DNA from: Spirochaetae bacterium HGW-Spirochaetae-3
Lineage (GTDB): Bacteria > Spirochaetota > Spirochaetia > Treponematales > UBA12059
Assembly: GCA_002839315.1 (NCBI GenBank)
Contig: PGXV01000005.1
Coordinates: forward strand, 1 to 64,000
Length of the DNA: 64,000 nucleotides
Direction: 5' to 3'
Of the stretch, positions 23,770 through 33,401 are shown piece by piece. The position numbers were made by a program, and so were the translations under genes. A model generated the notes under the pieces. That model made no database searches. It saw only the letters and a program-made list of their open reading frames with translations, and had not been told where the DNA came from. Every line of letters starts with the position of its first letter. Position 1 is the stretch's first letter.

Positions 23770-25551
23770 TCAGTCGGCGTCCTTGCCCGCGCCGAAGATA
23801 CGCTTGATCCTGTCGAATAATCCCGGCTTCTTCGCCGGTGCCTTGGGGGCCGCGGACGCCTGCTTCTGCGGCCTCGCCGCCGGTCCGTTCCTGCGCGCTT
23901 CGCCGTTGCCTCGCGGCGCCTTGCCTCCCTGGGCGGGCTTTTGGCTACGAGGTTCGGGAGATCCCGCGTACTTTTCCTTGTATCGCCTCATTCGTTCCTC
24001 GGAGCTGACCGCGTACGGATCGCGTCCGCCCTGCCTCGGCTGTTCCGCGGGCCGCCGCTGATCGGAAGGCCTGCGTTGTTCCGGGGGCCTGCGCTGCTCG
24101 GGAGGACGACGCTGCTCGGGAGGACGACGCTGCTCGGGCCGAGTTGCCTGGGGTTCCCTGGGAGCCTGGCTCCGCTGGCTTTGACCCTGTCCGGCGCTAC
24201 GCGGCGCGTACCCGGCGTCGTGACCGCCCGGAGCGCGCTCGCCCCGCGGCGCCGACCCGTGATGCTGGCCGCGGTCCTGCCCCGGCCGACCGCGACTGGA
24301 ACCGGAACCACCGCGGCTCGAGCCGCCGTACGAGGATCCGGCCCTGCCTGCCCCGCGATCGCTACCCGGCCTCGCCCGGTCGCGCGCGTGCCCGAAGCGT
24401 ATGCCGGCGCTCTTGTCCTCGCCGAACAGCTCCTCGGTCACGGGGAACACGGGTAGCTTCGTCTCTATGTACTTCTCTATGGCCGGGAGCCCGTAGACGA
24501 ATTTCTCGCAGGCGAGCGTGATTGCCTTACCGGCGGCGCCCGCCCTCGCGGTACGTCCGATACGGTGCACGTACGATTCCGGGTCCATCGGCACGTCGTA
24601 GTTCACGACGACATCCAGCGCGTTGACGTCCAGCCCTCTGGCCGCGACGTCGGTCGCTACGAGTATCGCCAGGTGACCGGCCTTGAGCCGCTCTATCACC
24701 TGGAGGCGCTTGGCCTGGGGCAGGTCGCCCATGATGTACTCGCACTCGTAGCCGTTGATGCCGAGGCGCCTGGAAATTTCCTCGGCCATGAATTTCTGGT
24801 TGCAGAAGATAAGGGCGCTCTTGGGCTTGTCCCGCGCGAGTAGCCCGAGTAGCACCCGGAACTTCTCGTTGCTTCCGACGTGATAGAGCTCTTGGGATAC
24901 GAGGTCTACGGTGACCGTCTCCGCCTCTATGACTATTTCGACGGGCTCGTCCATGTACTCCCACGCCAGGTTCTTGATACGGAAGTTGAGCGTGGCGGAG
25001 AAGAGGAACGTCTGCCGATCCTTGGGCTGCGGCAGATAGCGTAGCAGTTTCCGGAGATCGTCGATGAAGCCCATGTCGAACATGCGGTCCGCCTCGTCGA
25101 CGACGAGGAATCCTACGTCGCGGAGCAGCATCTTGCCCTGCTCTACGAGATCGATGATGCGCCCTGGCGTTCCGATTATCATCTGTACGTTGTCGCGGAG
25201 CATGTCGAACTGAGGACCGTAGGCGACGCCGCCGTAGAAGCAGCCCATCGATATCGGCAGGTGCTTGCCCAGCTTCCGGGCCTCGTCCTCGATCTGGGCC
25301 GCGAGCTCGCGCGTCGGCGCGAGGATCAGCACCTTGCGATGGCGGCTGGCGGGATCGCTCATGATCCGCTGGAAAATGGAGACGAGGAATGCGGCCGTCT
25401 TGCCGGTGCCCGTCTGCGACTGGGCGTAGATGTCCTCGCCTGTGAAGGCGTGGGGGAAAACCGATGCCTGCACGGGCATGCACGATACGTAGCCGGCCTC
25501 GGTGATGCCCTTGGCCAGGTCAGGGTGCATGCTTAATTCTGAATAATCCAT
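23770..25551 (-). CDS. DEAD-box ATP-dependent RNA helicase with Arg/Pro/Gln-rich tail
   Basis: A 593-residue RNA helicase of the RhlE/RhlB group that unwinds RNA during ribosome assembly or RNA decay. The core (residues 1-370) has the Q motif region, motif I SQTGTGKTAA, Ia PTRELA, Ib TPGRIID, II VDEADRMFD, III SATL, and C-terminal motifs VATDVAARGLDV and HRIGRTARAG. The remaining 200 residues are low-complexity and basic, with several PEQRRP repeats, and should bind RNA without sequence preference. ATG 25551 with AAGGA some 12 nt upstream is the start. Confidence 0.92.
   Translation of the reverse strand: MDYSELSMHPDLAKGITEAGYVSCMPVQASVFPHAFTGEDIYAQSQTGTGKTAAFLVSIFQRIMSDPASRHRKVLILAPTRELAAQIEDEARKLGKHLPISMGCFYGGVAYGPQFDMLRDNVQMIIGTPGRIIDLVEQGKMLLRDVGFLVVDEADRMFDMGFIDDLRKLLRYLPQPKDRQTFLFSATLNFRIKNLAWEYMDEPVEIVIEAETVTVDLVSQELYHVGSNEKFRVLLGLLARDKPKSALIFCNQKFMAEEISRRLGINGYECEYIMGDLPQAKRLQVIERLKAGHLAILVATDVAARGLDVNALDVVVNYDVPMDPESYVHRIGRTARAGAAGKAITLACEKFVYGLPAIEKYIETKLPVFPVTEELFGEDKSAGIRFGHARDRARPGSDRGAGRAGSSYGGSSRGGSGSSRGRPGQDRGQHHGSAPRGERAPGGHDAGYAPRSAGQGQSQRSQAPREPQATRPEQRRPPEQRRPPEQRRPPEQRRPSDQRRPAEQPRQGGRDPYAVSSEERMRRYKEKYAGSPEPRSQKPAQGGKAPRGNGEARRNGPAARPQKQASAAPKAPAKKPGLFDRIKRIFGAGKDAD
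24056..24142. repeat. 18-bp tandem repeat in helicase gene
   Basis: About four imperfect copies of an 18-bp unit (CGCTGCTCGGGAGGACGA) encode successive PEQRRP motifs in the disordered tail of the helicase. Copy number is likely to vary between strains. Confidence 0.75.
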
Positions 25552-25649
25552 TCGTTACACTCGATCCTTGAATAAAGTACTATTAGGATACACATTAAGG
25601 GCGGCTCTGTTAAGTCCTCGCCGGGCTTTCCTTCAGGGAGCCTGTCTCC

Positions 25650-25655
25650 TATACT
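25650..25655 (+). promoter_or_regulatory. -10 box of a likely leaderless promoter
   Basis: TATACT at 25650-25655 ends 6 nt before the ATG at 25662 of the diguanylate cyclase. The -35 region (TTTCCT, 25628-25633) is weak. Confidence 0.5.
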
Positions 25656-25661
25656 TGCGGT

Positions 25662-27275
25662 ATGGCGGGCAAGGGTCGGTCGTCGCTCAAGGAAGTCATT
25701 CCGCTCAACATGGCTGTCGGCACGATGGCCTTCTGCATGGTCGCCGTCCTCTCGGCGTACCTGCTGGTGGCCCGCGGCTTCTCCACGCTAGAGCGGACGG
25801 ACATGGAAGGGCGCATCGCGCAGTTCGGGGTGCTACTGCGGAGGGAACGCGAGTCCCTCGGCGGCTTCGTCATGTCGTACGCGGAATGGGGGGACAGCTA
25901 CGACTATTTGGCCACGCGGGACCCGTCCTATATCGAGGACAACTACCCGGCCTCCTGGATGCGCGCCCAGAAGATAGACGCGGTGCTGATCGTGGCCGAC
26001 GACGGGGAGATACTCTGGTCGAGCGTCGCCGTGCCGCGGGCGGACGCGTCCTCGGGCGTCCCGCGCCTGCGGTACCGGTCTCCCGCTCTGTTCCACGAGG
26101 CGTACGGTGTCGAGCCGTCGCGGGCCGTCTACGGCTTCTCCGTGTTCGATGGCGTCCCGGCGATGTACGTCTCCTGGCCCGTGACCGACGACCTGGCGAC
26201 GCTGCCGCCGCGCGGCGTGCTCGTCTTCGTGAGGATGCTGGACGACGAGGTCCTGCGGTCCTACGCTCCCGGCGACGATTTCAATGTATCCTGGCTACCC
26301 GCCTCCGAGACGGAGAAGAAGCCCGTCCCGGGCATCCATCCCGTCAAGGTAGACGGCCGCGACGAGCTCGAGGCCTGGGACCCGGTAGCCGACGCGGACG
26401 GGACGGTCATCGGCTACCTCGGCTACCACAAGGATCGCTCCTGGCTCGCGGCGCTGAGGGTCATGCTGCTCCAGTTCTTCGTCATCGGCGCGGCGGCGGG
26501 CCTGTGCGCCTACCTGGCGTCGTACTTCTTCGTAAAGCGCCAGCTGGTCGATCCTATCCTGGTCATACGGGATTACCTCGGCTCCTTCTCGAGCGCCCTC
26601 GAGGCGGGCGCGGCGCTCGGGACCGACCGGCGGGACGAGCTCGGCGAGCTGTCGGCGCACGTCAACTCGCTCGTTGATCGGGTCCGCGTCCAGGCCCGGG
26701 AGCTCGATCGCCTGGCCTTGACCGACGGGCTGACCGGCCTGCCGAACCGCCGAAGCCTGGACAAGACCCTGTCGCTCCTGCGCCTCAGGAGCCTGTCCGG
26801 ATACCCTGTCCTGGATTCCCGCTCCTCGGACGAGCGCGGATCCGTAGCCTGCGGCATGATAGACGTCGATTTCTTCAAGAATTATAACGACCTGTACGGG
26901 CACGCAGGCGGCGATGCCGCGCTCAGGTCCATCGGCCTGGTAATAAGGGAGTGCGTCATGCGGCCCGACGACCTGCCGAGCCGCTACGGCGGCGAGGAAT
27001 TCGCCGTGCTGCTACCCGATACCGACGAGGCCGGGGCCTTCACGGTGCTGGAGCGCGTCAGGCGGGCGGTCGGGGCGCTCGAGCTGCCGCACGCAGGCTC
27101 CGCCGTGTCGGTCGCGGTCACCGTCAGCTGCGGCGTGGCGGCGGTGAGGCCGGGCGACGCCGGGGCGGATATGGACGCGTTGATGGCGATGGCGGATAAG
27201 GCGCTGTACGCCGCCAAGGCCGCCGGTCGCAATCGCGTGACCGCCTATTCATCGCTGGCGGCCGACGCCCGTTGA
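25662..27275 (+). CDS. CHASE4-GGDEF diguanylate cyclase
   Basis: Makes cyclic di-GMP in response to an external signal. The 537-residue protein has a membrane helix (residues 15-37), an extracytoplasmic CHASE4-type domain (SYAEWGDSYDYL, IEDNYPASW, IDAVLIVADDGEILWS), a second membrane helix (about 265-290), a HAMP-like linker and a C-terminal GGDEF domain. The active site reads RYGGEEFAVLLP and is intact. An inhibitory RxxD site (RPDD) precedes it by five residues. It is divergent from the DEAD-box helicase. Its 3' end overlaps the convergent SrkA-like gene by 27 bp. Confidence 0.9.
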   Translation: MAGKGRSSLKEVIPLNMAVGTMAFCMVAVLSAYLLVARGFSTLERTDMEGRIAQFGVLLRRERESLGGFVMSYAEWGDSYDYLATRDPSYIEDNYPASWMRAQKIDAVLIVADDGEILWSSVAVPRADASSGVPRLRYRSPALFHEAYGVEPSRAVYGFSVFDGVPAMYVSWPVTDDLATLPPRGVLVFVRMLDDEVLRSYAPGDDFNVSWLPASETEKKPVPGIHPVKVDGRDELEAWDPVADADGTVIGYLGYHKDRSWLAALRVMLLQFFVIGAAAGLCAYLASYFFVKRQLVDPILVIRDYLGSFSSALEAGAALGTDRRDELGELSAHVNSLVDRVRVQARELDRLALTDGLTGLPNRRSLDKTLSLLRLRSLSGYPVLDSRSSDERGSVACGMIDVDFFKNYNDLYGHAGGDAALRSIGLVIRECVMRPDDLPSRYGGEEFAVLLPDTDEAGAFTVLERVRRAVGALELPHAGSAVSVAVTVSCGVAAVRPGDAGADMDALMAMADKALYAAKAAGRNRVTAYSSLAADAR

Positions 27276-28262
27276 CTCGACTCGCTCTATCTGGTCCGCG
27301 AGGTCCGTCGCCTCCGCCGCCCAGAAGGCCTTGGAGCCCCAGCCGTCCCAACGCTCCGAGAAGCCCCGGTCAGAGCGTTGCCTGGCCTGCCACGCTATGA
27401 AGTGGATCATCCTGAGCAGCCTGAGCGGCTCGACGAGCGCCAGGCTCCGGCGGTCGAAGGGCATGAAGGCCTCGTAGCCCTCCACGATCAGGCCGAGTTC
27501 CCGCCGGCACTCGTCGGACGGTCCCGGCAACAGTAGCCACAGGTCCTGCACGGCCGGGCCGGACGTCGCGTCGTCGAAGTCTATGGCCAGGAGCCCGCCG
27601 TCGGACCGGTCTAGCACGTTGCCGCGGTGGAAGTCGCCGTGGAGCCGGATGGGCGCGGGACTCCGGGAGAGCGCCTCGTCCACCAGCTCCGTCGCGCGCT
27701 CCAACAGCGGCGCGACGCGGTCGGCCGCCTCCGGGTGAACGGCGCCTCCCTCGAGGATCTCGCCGACGTACCCTGCCGTCAGCCCCGGCTCGATGCGGAC
27801 GCGTAGCCCGAACGGGCGGGCCGCCCCCACCGCGTGGATCCGCCCCGCCAGCGCTCCGAGCCGCAACCAGTCCTCGTCGCGCTCCGCGTCGAAGAGGCGG
27901 CCGCCGCGCTTCGGGAACAAGGCGAACGGGAACTCGGTCTCCCCCCCGTCGTCGCCTACCGCGAGCACGGGCAGCGTGTCTCCGTCCGCGGAGGCGATGG
28001 GCGCCACGACCGGGATCTCGGCGTCCGCCAATTCGGCTACGAACGCGTGCTCCTCCAGGATAGCCTCGTGCGTCCAGCGGCCGGGACGGTAGAATTTGGC
28101 TACGTACTCGGCGCCCGAGTCAGCCTTGAGGCCGTATACCCGGTTTGCATAGCTCGGGTACGCGAAGAACGAGCCGTCCGGCTCTATGCCGAAGGCCTCG
28201 CTGACCGCCGAAAGGGCGAGCTCGGGGGAAAGGTAGTCGAAAGAGGCGATCGGTCGGTGCAT
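27249..28262 (-). CDS. srkA: SrkA/YihE-like serine/threonine protein kinase
   Basis: A 337-residue member of the aminoglycoside phosphotransferase/choline kinase fold. SrkA (YihE) protects cells against stress-induced death in enterobacteria. The Brenner motif RLHGDFHRGNVL carries the catalytic Asp, and AIDFDDATSGP the metal-binding Asp. YVAKFYRPGRWTHEAILEEHAF near residue 53 matches the SrkA N-lobe. The ATG at 28262 lies 6 nt after TACCTT with a TTGCCG -35, so the mRNA is likely leaderless. Its function in this organism is inferred from family membership. Confidence 0.82.
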   Translation of the reverse strand: MHRPIASFDYLSPELALSAVSEAFGIEPDGSFFAYPSYANRVYGLKADSGAEYVAKFYRPGRWTHEAILEEHAFVAELADAEIPVVAPIASADGDTLPVLAVGDDGGETEFPFALFPKRGGRLFDAERDEDWLRLGALAGRIHAVGAARPFGLRVRIEPGLTAGYVGEILEGGAVHPEAADRVAPLLERATELVDEALSRSPAPIRLHGDFHRGNVLDRSDGGLLAIDFDDATSGPAVQDLWLLLPGPSDECRRELGLIVEGYEAFMPFDRRSLALVEPLRLLRMIHFIAWQARQRSDRGFSERWDGWGSKAFWAAEATDLADQIERVESTGVGRQR

Positions 28263-28268
28263 CGTTCC

Positions 28269-28298
28269 AAGGTAGCGGTTTTAACGAGGTCGCGGCAA
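28269..28298 (-). promoter_or_regulatory. Leaderless promoter of the SrkA-like gene
   Basis: On the minus strand TTGCCG (28298-28293), an 18-nt spacer and TACCTT (28274-28269) stand 6 nt before the ATG at 28262. Confidence 0.5.
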
Positions 28299-28342
28299 GG
28301 AGATCGGCATGGACCATGCCGGGCTCTCACGCGGGAAGCGCC

Positions 28343-28372
28343 TTGTCCACGGACTCCGTTCGCGGCTATAGT
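28343..28372 (+). promoter_or_regulatory. Promoter of the ABC-F gene
   Basis: TTGTCC (28343-28348) and TATAGT (28367-28372) with an 18-nt spacer place the transcription start near 28379. The ATG at 28375 would then lie upstream of the transcript, which points to the second in-frame ATG at 28384 as the real start, with a leader of about 4-5 nt. Confidence 0.55.
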
Positions 28373-28383
28373 CCATGCTACGC

Positions 28384-30261
28384 ATGAACATAGTATCCCT
28401 CGACGGCGTCTCCAAGACGCTCATAGGCACGCCGCTGTTCCAGAACGTCTCGCTCGGTATCGAAGAAGGCGAACGCATCGGCCTGGTGGGGCGCAACGGC
28501 GCCGGTAAATCGACATTCCTCCGCGTCCTGTCCGGGGCTCTCGAGCCCGACGACGGCGCGATAGCGCGCAAGCGCGGCCTCAGGATCGCGGTCCTGCCGC
28601 AATCGCCGGTCGCCCCCCCGGGGGCCAAGCTGGCGGAATTCCTCTACGGCGGCGATTCCGACCTCGTGCGCCTCGTGAGGGACTACGAGGCCGCCGTATC
28701 CGGGCGCGCCGCGACGGACGCCCGCGCCGTCGAGGCGTTGCACGCGAAGATGGAGTCGGAAGGGGGGTTCCTCCTCGAGAGGCGCTTCGCGTCGCTGTGC
28801 ACCGAATTCGGCCTGCCCGACATCGGAGCGAGCATGGACGGGATGTCCGGCGGCATGATCAAGAAGGCGGCGCTAGCCCGCTGCCTCGCCGACGCCGCCG
28901 ACCTCGTGCTGCTGGACGAGCCGACGAACCATCTGGACCTGGCCGCGATAGAGCTCCTCGAGCGTAAGCTCGAGTCGTCCGCTTTCGCGTTCGTCGTCGT
29001 GACCCACGACCGCGCCTTCCTCGACGCCGTGGCCGGCCGCATCCTAGAGGTAGAGTGCTCGCAGGTGTTCTCGTATCCAGGCGATTATTCCACCTTCATC
29101 GAGATGAAGAACGAGCGCTGGAACTCGCTCGAGAAAGCCGACTCCAGGCGAGAGGCCATTCTCAAGATAGAGATGAAATGGCTGATGCGCGGCGCCCGGG
29201 CGCGCGCGACGAAGAGCGAGCGGCGCAAGGGCGTCATCAAGGACATGCAGGCCGCCGCGCTGGAACGGCCGGTCGCGATGGGAGCCTTCTCTTCCAAGTC
29301 CAAGCGGCTCGGCAAGAAGGTCCTCGGCCTCAAGGACGTCGCCAAGCGCTACGGGGAGCGCCTCGTCTTCGAGCCGTTCTCGTACGAATTCGTCAAGGGC
29401 GACAGGATCGGCGTCGTCGGGCCCAACGGCTCCGGCAAGACGACGCTGCTCGGCCTGATAGCGGGCTCGCTGGAACCGAGCGAGGGCTCGGTAGACCGCG
29501 GCGCCAACACCGCGTGCGCGTATTACGGGCAGACGACCGCCGGTCTGCCGATGGACGCGTCCATGATAGAGTTCATCCGGAGCAAGGCCGAGCTGACGAG
29601 CATGGGCGACGGCACGACGCTCGATCCCGAGCGACTGCTCGAGCGCTTCCTCTTCGACCGCACTATGCACGATCAGCGCCTGTCGACGCTGTCTGGCGGC
29701 GAGCTTCGCCGCCTGCAGCTCGTCTCGGTGCTCGCCGAGCATCCCAACCTGCTGATCCTCGACGAGCCGACGAACGACCTCGATATAGATACGATAGAGT
29801 TGCTCGAGGAATACGTCGAGGGCTTCGACGGCTGCGTCATCGTCGTATCCCACGACCGCGCCTTCCTCGACGGGGCTACGACGACGACCATCGCCATCGA
29901 CGGCTCGGGGCGGGCCGTCCTGTATCCGGGACCGTACGGGGAGTACCGCGAATACCTCGACGCCGAGGCGGACGCGAAGGCCGACGCGGAGAAGGCCGAA
30001 ACCGCCAGGCGGCCGAGGGAGAGGGTCGACGCGGCGGATAAGTCCCGCAAGCCGACCTGGGCGGAGCGCAAGGAGTACGAGGGCATACTGGACGAGATAC
30101 AGGCGCTCGAGGACGAGAAATCGTCGCTCGAGGGGCTATTCTCGTCGGGCGCCTCCGGCGAGGAGCTGGACAGGGCGGGGCGCCGCTACGCGGAGCTGTG
30201 CCCCCTGATAGAGGCGCGGACGTCCCGGTGGGAAGAGCTCGCGGCCCTGATAGACGCCTGA
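28384..30261 (+). CDS. ABC-F family ATPase (Uup-like)
   Basis: A soluble double-ATPase of about 625 residues without membrane domains. ABC-F proteins act on the ribosome to relieve stalling or protect against antibiotics. Module one has GRNGAGKSTFLRVLSG, MSGGMIKKAALARCL and LVLLDEPTNHLDL. Module two has GPNGSGKTTLLGLIAG, LSGGELRRLQLVSVL and LLILDEPTNDLDI. The linker at residues 225-300 is basic and rich in Arg and Lys, and the C-terminus is a coiled coil (KPTWAERKEYEGI onwards) as in Uup. The first ATG at 28375 is disfavoured by the promoter position. Confidence 0.9.
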   Translation: MNIVSLDGVSKTLIGTPLFQNVSLGIEEGERIGLVGRNGAGKSTFLRVLSGALEPDDGAIARKRGLRIAVLPQSPVAPPGAKLAEFLYGGDSDLVRLVRDYEAAVSGRAATDARAVEALHAKMESEGGFLLERRFASLCTEFGLPDIGASMDGMSGGMIKKAALARCLADAADLVLLDEPTNHLDLAAIELLERKLESSAFAFVVVTHDRAFLDAVAGRILEVECSQVFSYPGDYSTFIEMKNERWNSLEKADSRREAILKIEMKWLMRGARARATKSERRKGVIKDMQAAALERPVAMGAFSSKSKRLGKKVLGLKDVAKRYGERLVFEPFSYEFVKGDRIGVVGPNGSGKTTLLGLIAGSLEPSEGSVDRGANTACAYYGQTTAGLPMDASMIEFIRSKAELTSMGDGTTLDPERLLERFLFDRTMHDQRLSTLSGGELRRLQLVSVLAEHPNLLILDEPTNDLDIDTIELLEEYVEGFDGCVIVVSHDRAFLDGATTTTIAIDGSGRAVLYPGPYGEYREYLDAEADAKADAEKAETARRPRERVDAADKSRKPTWAERKEYEGILDEIQALEDEKSSLEGLFSSGASGEELDRAGRRYAELCPLIEARTSRWEELAALIDA

Positions 30262-30291
30262 ACATAATCCGACGATAGAGGAGCGGTTCCC

Positions 30292-30498
30292 ATGAGCGAT
30301 ACTAGCGCGGAATCGATAGAGACGAAGATAGCGTACCTGGAGAAGACCGTGTCCGACCTCGACGGCCTCGTATATGAGTACGGGCGCCGGACGGAGCGTC
30401 TCGAGGAAGCGATGAGGGCGATGGCCAGGCGTATCTCCGAGATGGGCAGCGACAAGGGACCGGGCATGCCGGCCGGAGAACGGCCGCCGCATTATTGA
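30292..30498 (+). CDS. slyX: SlyX-family protein
   Basis: A 68-residue protein, almost wholly coiled coil, that begins with an acidic segment (IETKIAYLEKTVSDLDGLVYEYGRR) and ends with the family-typical ERPPHY. SlyX function is unknown. It lies 30 bases after the ABC-F gene with GAGGAGCGG upstream as a ribosome site, and both probably end at the hairpin at 30521. Confidence 0.85.
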   Translation: MSDTSAESIETKIAYLEKTVSDLDGLVYEYGRRTERLEEAMRAMARRISEMGSDKGPGMPAGERPPHY

Positions 30499-30520
30499 GG
30501 TCGGCGGTCCGTAATGAAAG

Positions 30521-30547
30521 AGGCCCCGCGCCAGAGGCGCGGGGCCT
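30521..30547. terminator. Terminator between slyX and pmbA
   Basis: A 12-bp perfect stem AGGCCCCGCGCC/GGCGCGGGGCCT with a 3-nt loop, followed by GATATTAT, lies between convergent slyX and pmbA. It probably serves both. Confidence 0.8.
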
Positions 30548-30590
30548 GATATTATGGCTCATCGGCCGGGAGGACGGCCGATACCGTATA

Positions 30591-31925
30591 TCAGAGCGTG
30601 AACGAGAGCCCGTCTACCAGTAGCCCGGGCAAGAGACTGCCCCCTACCTGCCTGTGATCGTACGTCATTGATTCCACTATCAGGTGGCGTTCCCTGGTGA
30701 CGGCTTCGAGTTTGGCGCCGAGCATGTTATACAGCGATTCGTCCCATCGCATGTCCTTGATGGGGCCTACGACCTCGCCGTCCTCTACCCAGAGGCACGA
30801 GAACCGCGTCATGCCGGTGATCCTGGCCGCCTGGACGTCGCTCCAGTTCAGGTAGTGGAAATTGGATACGTAGACGCCGGTCCCTATGGCCTCGAGCGCG
30901 TCGGCCTCGGGCAGGTCGCCCGCGTCGATCGCGACCGAGCGCGCTTCCTCTTCGTCGCCGGCTCCGTTGGCCGGTATCCCGTACTGCTTCGCGGTCCGGG
31001 AGCAGACGATCGTGTTGCGTATCCTGCCGCCTTCCACGACGACGAGGCGATCCGGGGCGAGTTCTCCGTCGTCGTTGAACGCCGGCTGCACGCCCAGCGA
31101 GAAGTCCTGGCTGAAGCCGAATAGAGGCGACATGGATTCGCGGCCCTCGCGCATCGCGATATAGGCGCTTTCGCCCTGCCTGAGCCCGCGCTCCCCGAAG
31201 CCGTTCCACGAGAAGAACGTCACGACCTCGTTGAGGGCGTCGGCGGTGATGAACGCGCGGTACTTGCCCGGAGTCAGGACCTTCTCGGGCTTGGACAGGT
31301 TCTCGAGCGAGCCGCGGGTCGACGCTATGCGGGCCGCGTATTCGCCGTCGCTCCAGTCGCGGCCGGCGTACGACGACTTGACCGCCCGGCCGTTGGGTAG
31401 CCACGCGGAATAGTCGACGAGGAAGGTCTCGGTCTGGAACCAGTGGTCGGCGCCAGCCGAGTTGGCCGCCGCGCGGCAGACGAGGCCCTGCGAGTAGATG
31501 CCGGTGAAGTCGAGCCCCGCGGCCGGATCGAGCACCCTGGCGGGTATTTCGCCTTCCGGTAGCAGCTTGCCTCCGTAGCGCGCGTCGGACGACTCGGCGG
31601 CCTCGGGCACGGCCTGGTACGGATCGTCGGGCAGCAGGGGCAGTAGCGCGCGGGCCGAACCGATGGCGTCGGCTACGCGCTCGTCGTCGACGTCGGCGTC
31701 GCAGGACAGTCCCAGCTGGAACGAATAGGACTTGGCGCCCTTCCACAGCTTTATGCTGAGGTCGGCCTGCAGTACGGTGCCCGATTGGCGGACCTTGCCG
31801 TTATTGAAGCGCATGTACGCGGAGCGTTCGGCCGAGTAGCTGATAGCGGCCCGTTCGCCCGGCAGGAGCTCGCCGAGCGCGCGCGCCTTGATCGCGTCGA
31901 AATGCGCCTTGAAGTCGTTCGTCAT
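30591..31925 (-). CDS. pmbA: TldD/PmbA-family protease subunit (PmbA/TldE-like)
   Basis: A 444-residue partner of TldD in the metallopeptidase complex that trims modified peptides such as microcins and degrades some antitoxins. The member without the metal motif corresponds to TldE/PmbA, and none is seen here. Family blocks are visible: SAERSAYMRFNNGKVRQSG near the N-terminus and GTGVYVSNFHYLNWSDVQAARITGMTRFSCLWVEDGEVVGPI near residue 365. ATG 31925 overlaps the tldD stop by 4 nt (ATGA), so the two subunits are made together. Open frame upstream of 31925 is a tldD shadow. Confidence 0.88.
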   Translation of the reverse strand: MTNDFKAHFDAIKARALGELLPGERAAISYSAERSAYMRFNNGKVRQSGTVLQADLSIKLWKGAKSYSFQLGLSCDADVDDERVADAIGSARALLPLLPDDPYQAVPEAAESSDARYGGKLLPEGEIPARVLDPAAGLDFTGIYSQGLVCRAAANSAGADHWFQTETFLVDYSAWLPNGRAVKSSYAGRDWSDGEYAARIASTRGSLENLSKPEKVLTPGKYRAFITADALNEVVTFFSWNGFGERGLRQGESAYIAMREGRESMSPLFGFSQDFSLGVQPAFNDDGELAPDRLVVVEGGRIRNTIVCSRTAKQYGIPANGAGDEEEARSVAIDAGDLPEADALEAIGTGVYVSNFHYLNWSDVQAARITGMTRFSCLWVEDGEVVGPIKDMRWDESLYNMLGAKLEAVTRERHLIVESMTYDHRQVGGSLLPGLLVDGLSFTL

Positions 31926-33367
31926 TTTCCGCCTCCGAATACTTCTACGTCGGAGAACGCGCAGACGGGGCTGGCGTGGCCGACGAACATCACCTGGTTC
32001 GGCTCGCCCTTGCCGCAATTCGGCGTACCGTAGGCCGCGAACGTGCCGCGGTCGCCGACCGCGCTCAGGCTGCGCCAGAACGTGCTGGAGACGCCGCGGT
32101 AGTTTGGGTCGCGGACCGTCTTCGTCAGCTTGCCGTCCTCGATGAGGGTGCCGTACTCGCAGCCGAACTGGAACTTGTTGCGGTAGTCGTCTATGGACCA
32201 GGAGCGGTTCGTCCTCATGAGGACGCCCTTCTCCACGGACGCTATCATGTCCTTGAGCGAGGTAGAGCCCGGCTCGAGGTTGAGGTTGGCCATGCGGTCT
32301 ATCGGCGGCCGGTTCCACGACGTGGCGCGCTGGTTGGCGACGCCCGGGACGCCGGCGCGGGCCTGGCTCTCGAGGCTACCGAGGCCGCGGACGAGTATAC
32401 CGTTCTTTATGATCAGCTGCTTGACCGCGAGGTTCCCGATCTCGTCCGCGCCGTACGACGCAAGCTCGCCGGGAACCGTCGGATCGTAGCTGATGTTCAT
32501 CAGGTCGGAGCCGTATCGCAGCGAGCCGATGTCGGACGCCTTCACGAAGCTGCCGCCGGCGTAATTGCGCTCGTCGCCGAGTATACGGTCTATCTCGAGC
32601 GGGTGCCCGACGCTCTCGTGGATCTGCAGCATCATCTGGTCGGGCATGAGGACGAGCGTTCGCCTGTCGCTCGGGCAAGTATCGGCGCCGAGCAGCTCCA
32701 CCGCTTCCGTCCCGACGCGCGACGCCTCCTTGAGGAGCGTCTCCGTATCGAGCAGCTCCCAGCCGCCCTGGCGCGTCAGGCCGCGAGGCCCGTTGGCCGT
32801 CCTTAGCTGAACGACGTCTCCCCTTCGGGCGACGGCTTGCAGGCTGGTGCCCAGGTAGTAGAGCGTCTGCTCTATGTCGGCGCCGTTCGTCGATACGATC
32901 TCGTAGTCGTAGCGACCGGCCTCGACGAGCGACGTGGTCTGGATGATCTCGTCGGAGGACTTGAGCGCCCCGCACGACGCGAGGAGGAACCCGAACACCC
33001 CGTCCGGGGCGGTCGCGGCCTTACGGACTCGCGGCGTCTCGTAACGGGCGCCAGTCGCCGGCCTGACCGACGCGTCGAAGCGATGGACGCCGCGGCCGGC
33101 CGCGGCCTTGGCGCTCGCCAGCGCCGAAGCGGCCGCCTTGGCTACTCCTTCGGGCGTCATGTCCGGGGTAGCCGCGTACGCGAACTGCCCGTCGTATAGC
33201 GCCTCTACCATGATGCCGTCGTCTATTCCCCCGACGGCCTGGTCGAAGGATCCGTCCCTGGCCATATAATAGGTCGCGCTCGTCCTGCGGCGCCTGAGCC
33301 CTAGCCACGCGGCTTCTTTGGCCGCCTGCCCGGCGGCGTCGAGAAGCCTGCGCAAATCACTTCGCAT
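31922..33367 (-). CDS. tldD: TldD metalloprotease subunit
   Basis: The catalytic half of the TldD/TldE protease, 481 residues. The zinc motif reads MLQIHESVGHPLEID, an HExxxH arrangement typical of TldD. N-terminal and C-terminal domains follow family pattern (ATYYMARDGSFDQ; RGLGSLESQARAGVPGVANQRATSW; FQFGCEYGTLIEDGKLTKTVRDPNYRG). ATG 33367 has AGGGAGG upstream. It is transcribed first, from a promoter with an operator-like dyad at 33402-33430. Confidence 0.9.
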   Translation of the reverse strand: MRSDLRRLLDAAGQAAKEAAWLGLRRRRTSATYYMARDGSFDQAVGGIDDGIMVEALYDGQFAYAATPDMTPEGVAKAAASALASAKAAAGRGVHRFDASVRPATGARYETPRVRKAATAPDGVFGFLLASCGALKSSDEIIQTTSLVEAGRYDYEIVSTNGADIEQTLYYLGTSLQAVARRGDVVQLRTANGPRGLTRQGGWELLDTETLLKEASRVGTEAVELLGADTCPSDRRTLVLMPDQMMLQIHESVGHPLEIDRILGDERNYAGGSFVKASDIGSLRYGSDLMNISYDPTVPGELASYGADEIGNLAVKQLIIKNGILVRGLGSLESQARAGVPGVANQRATSWNRPPIDRMANLNLEPGSTSLKDMIASVEKGVLMRTNRSWSIDDYRNKFQFGCEYGTLIEDGKLTKTVRDPNYRGVSSTFWRSLSAVGDRGTFAAYGTPNCGKGEPNQVMFVGHASPVCAFSDVEVFGGGK

Positions 33368-33401
33368 TGGTGCCCTCCCTTTATGCTCTTCGCTTGACGG
33401 A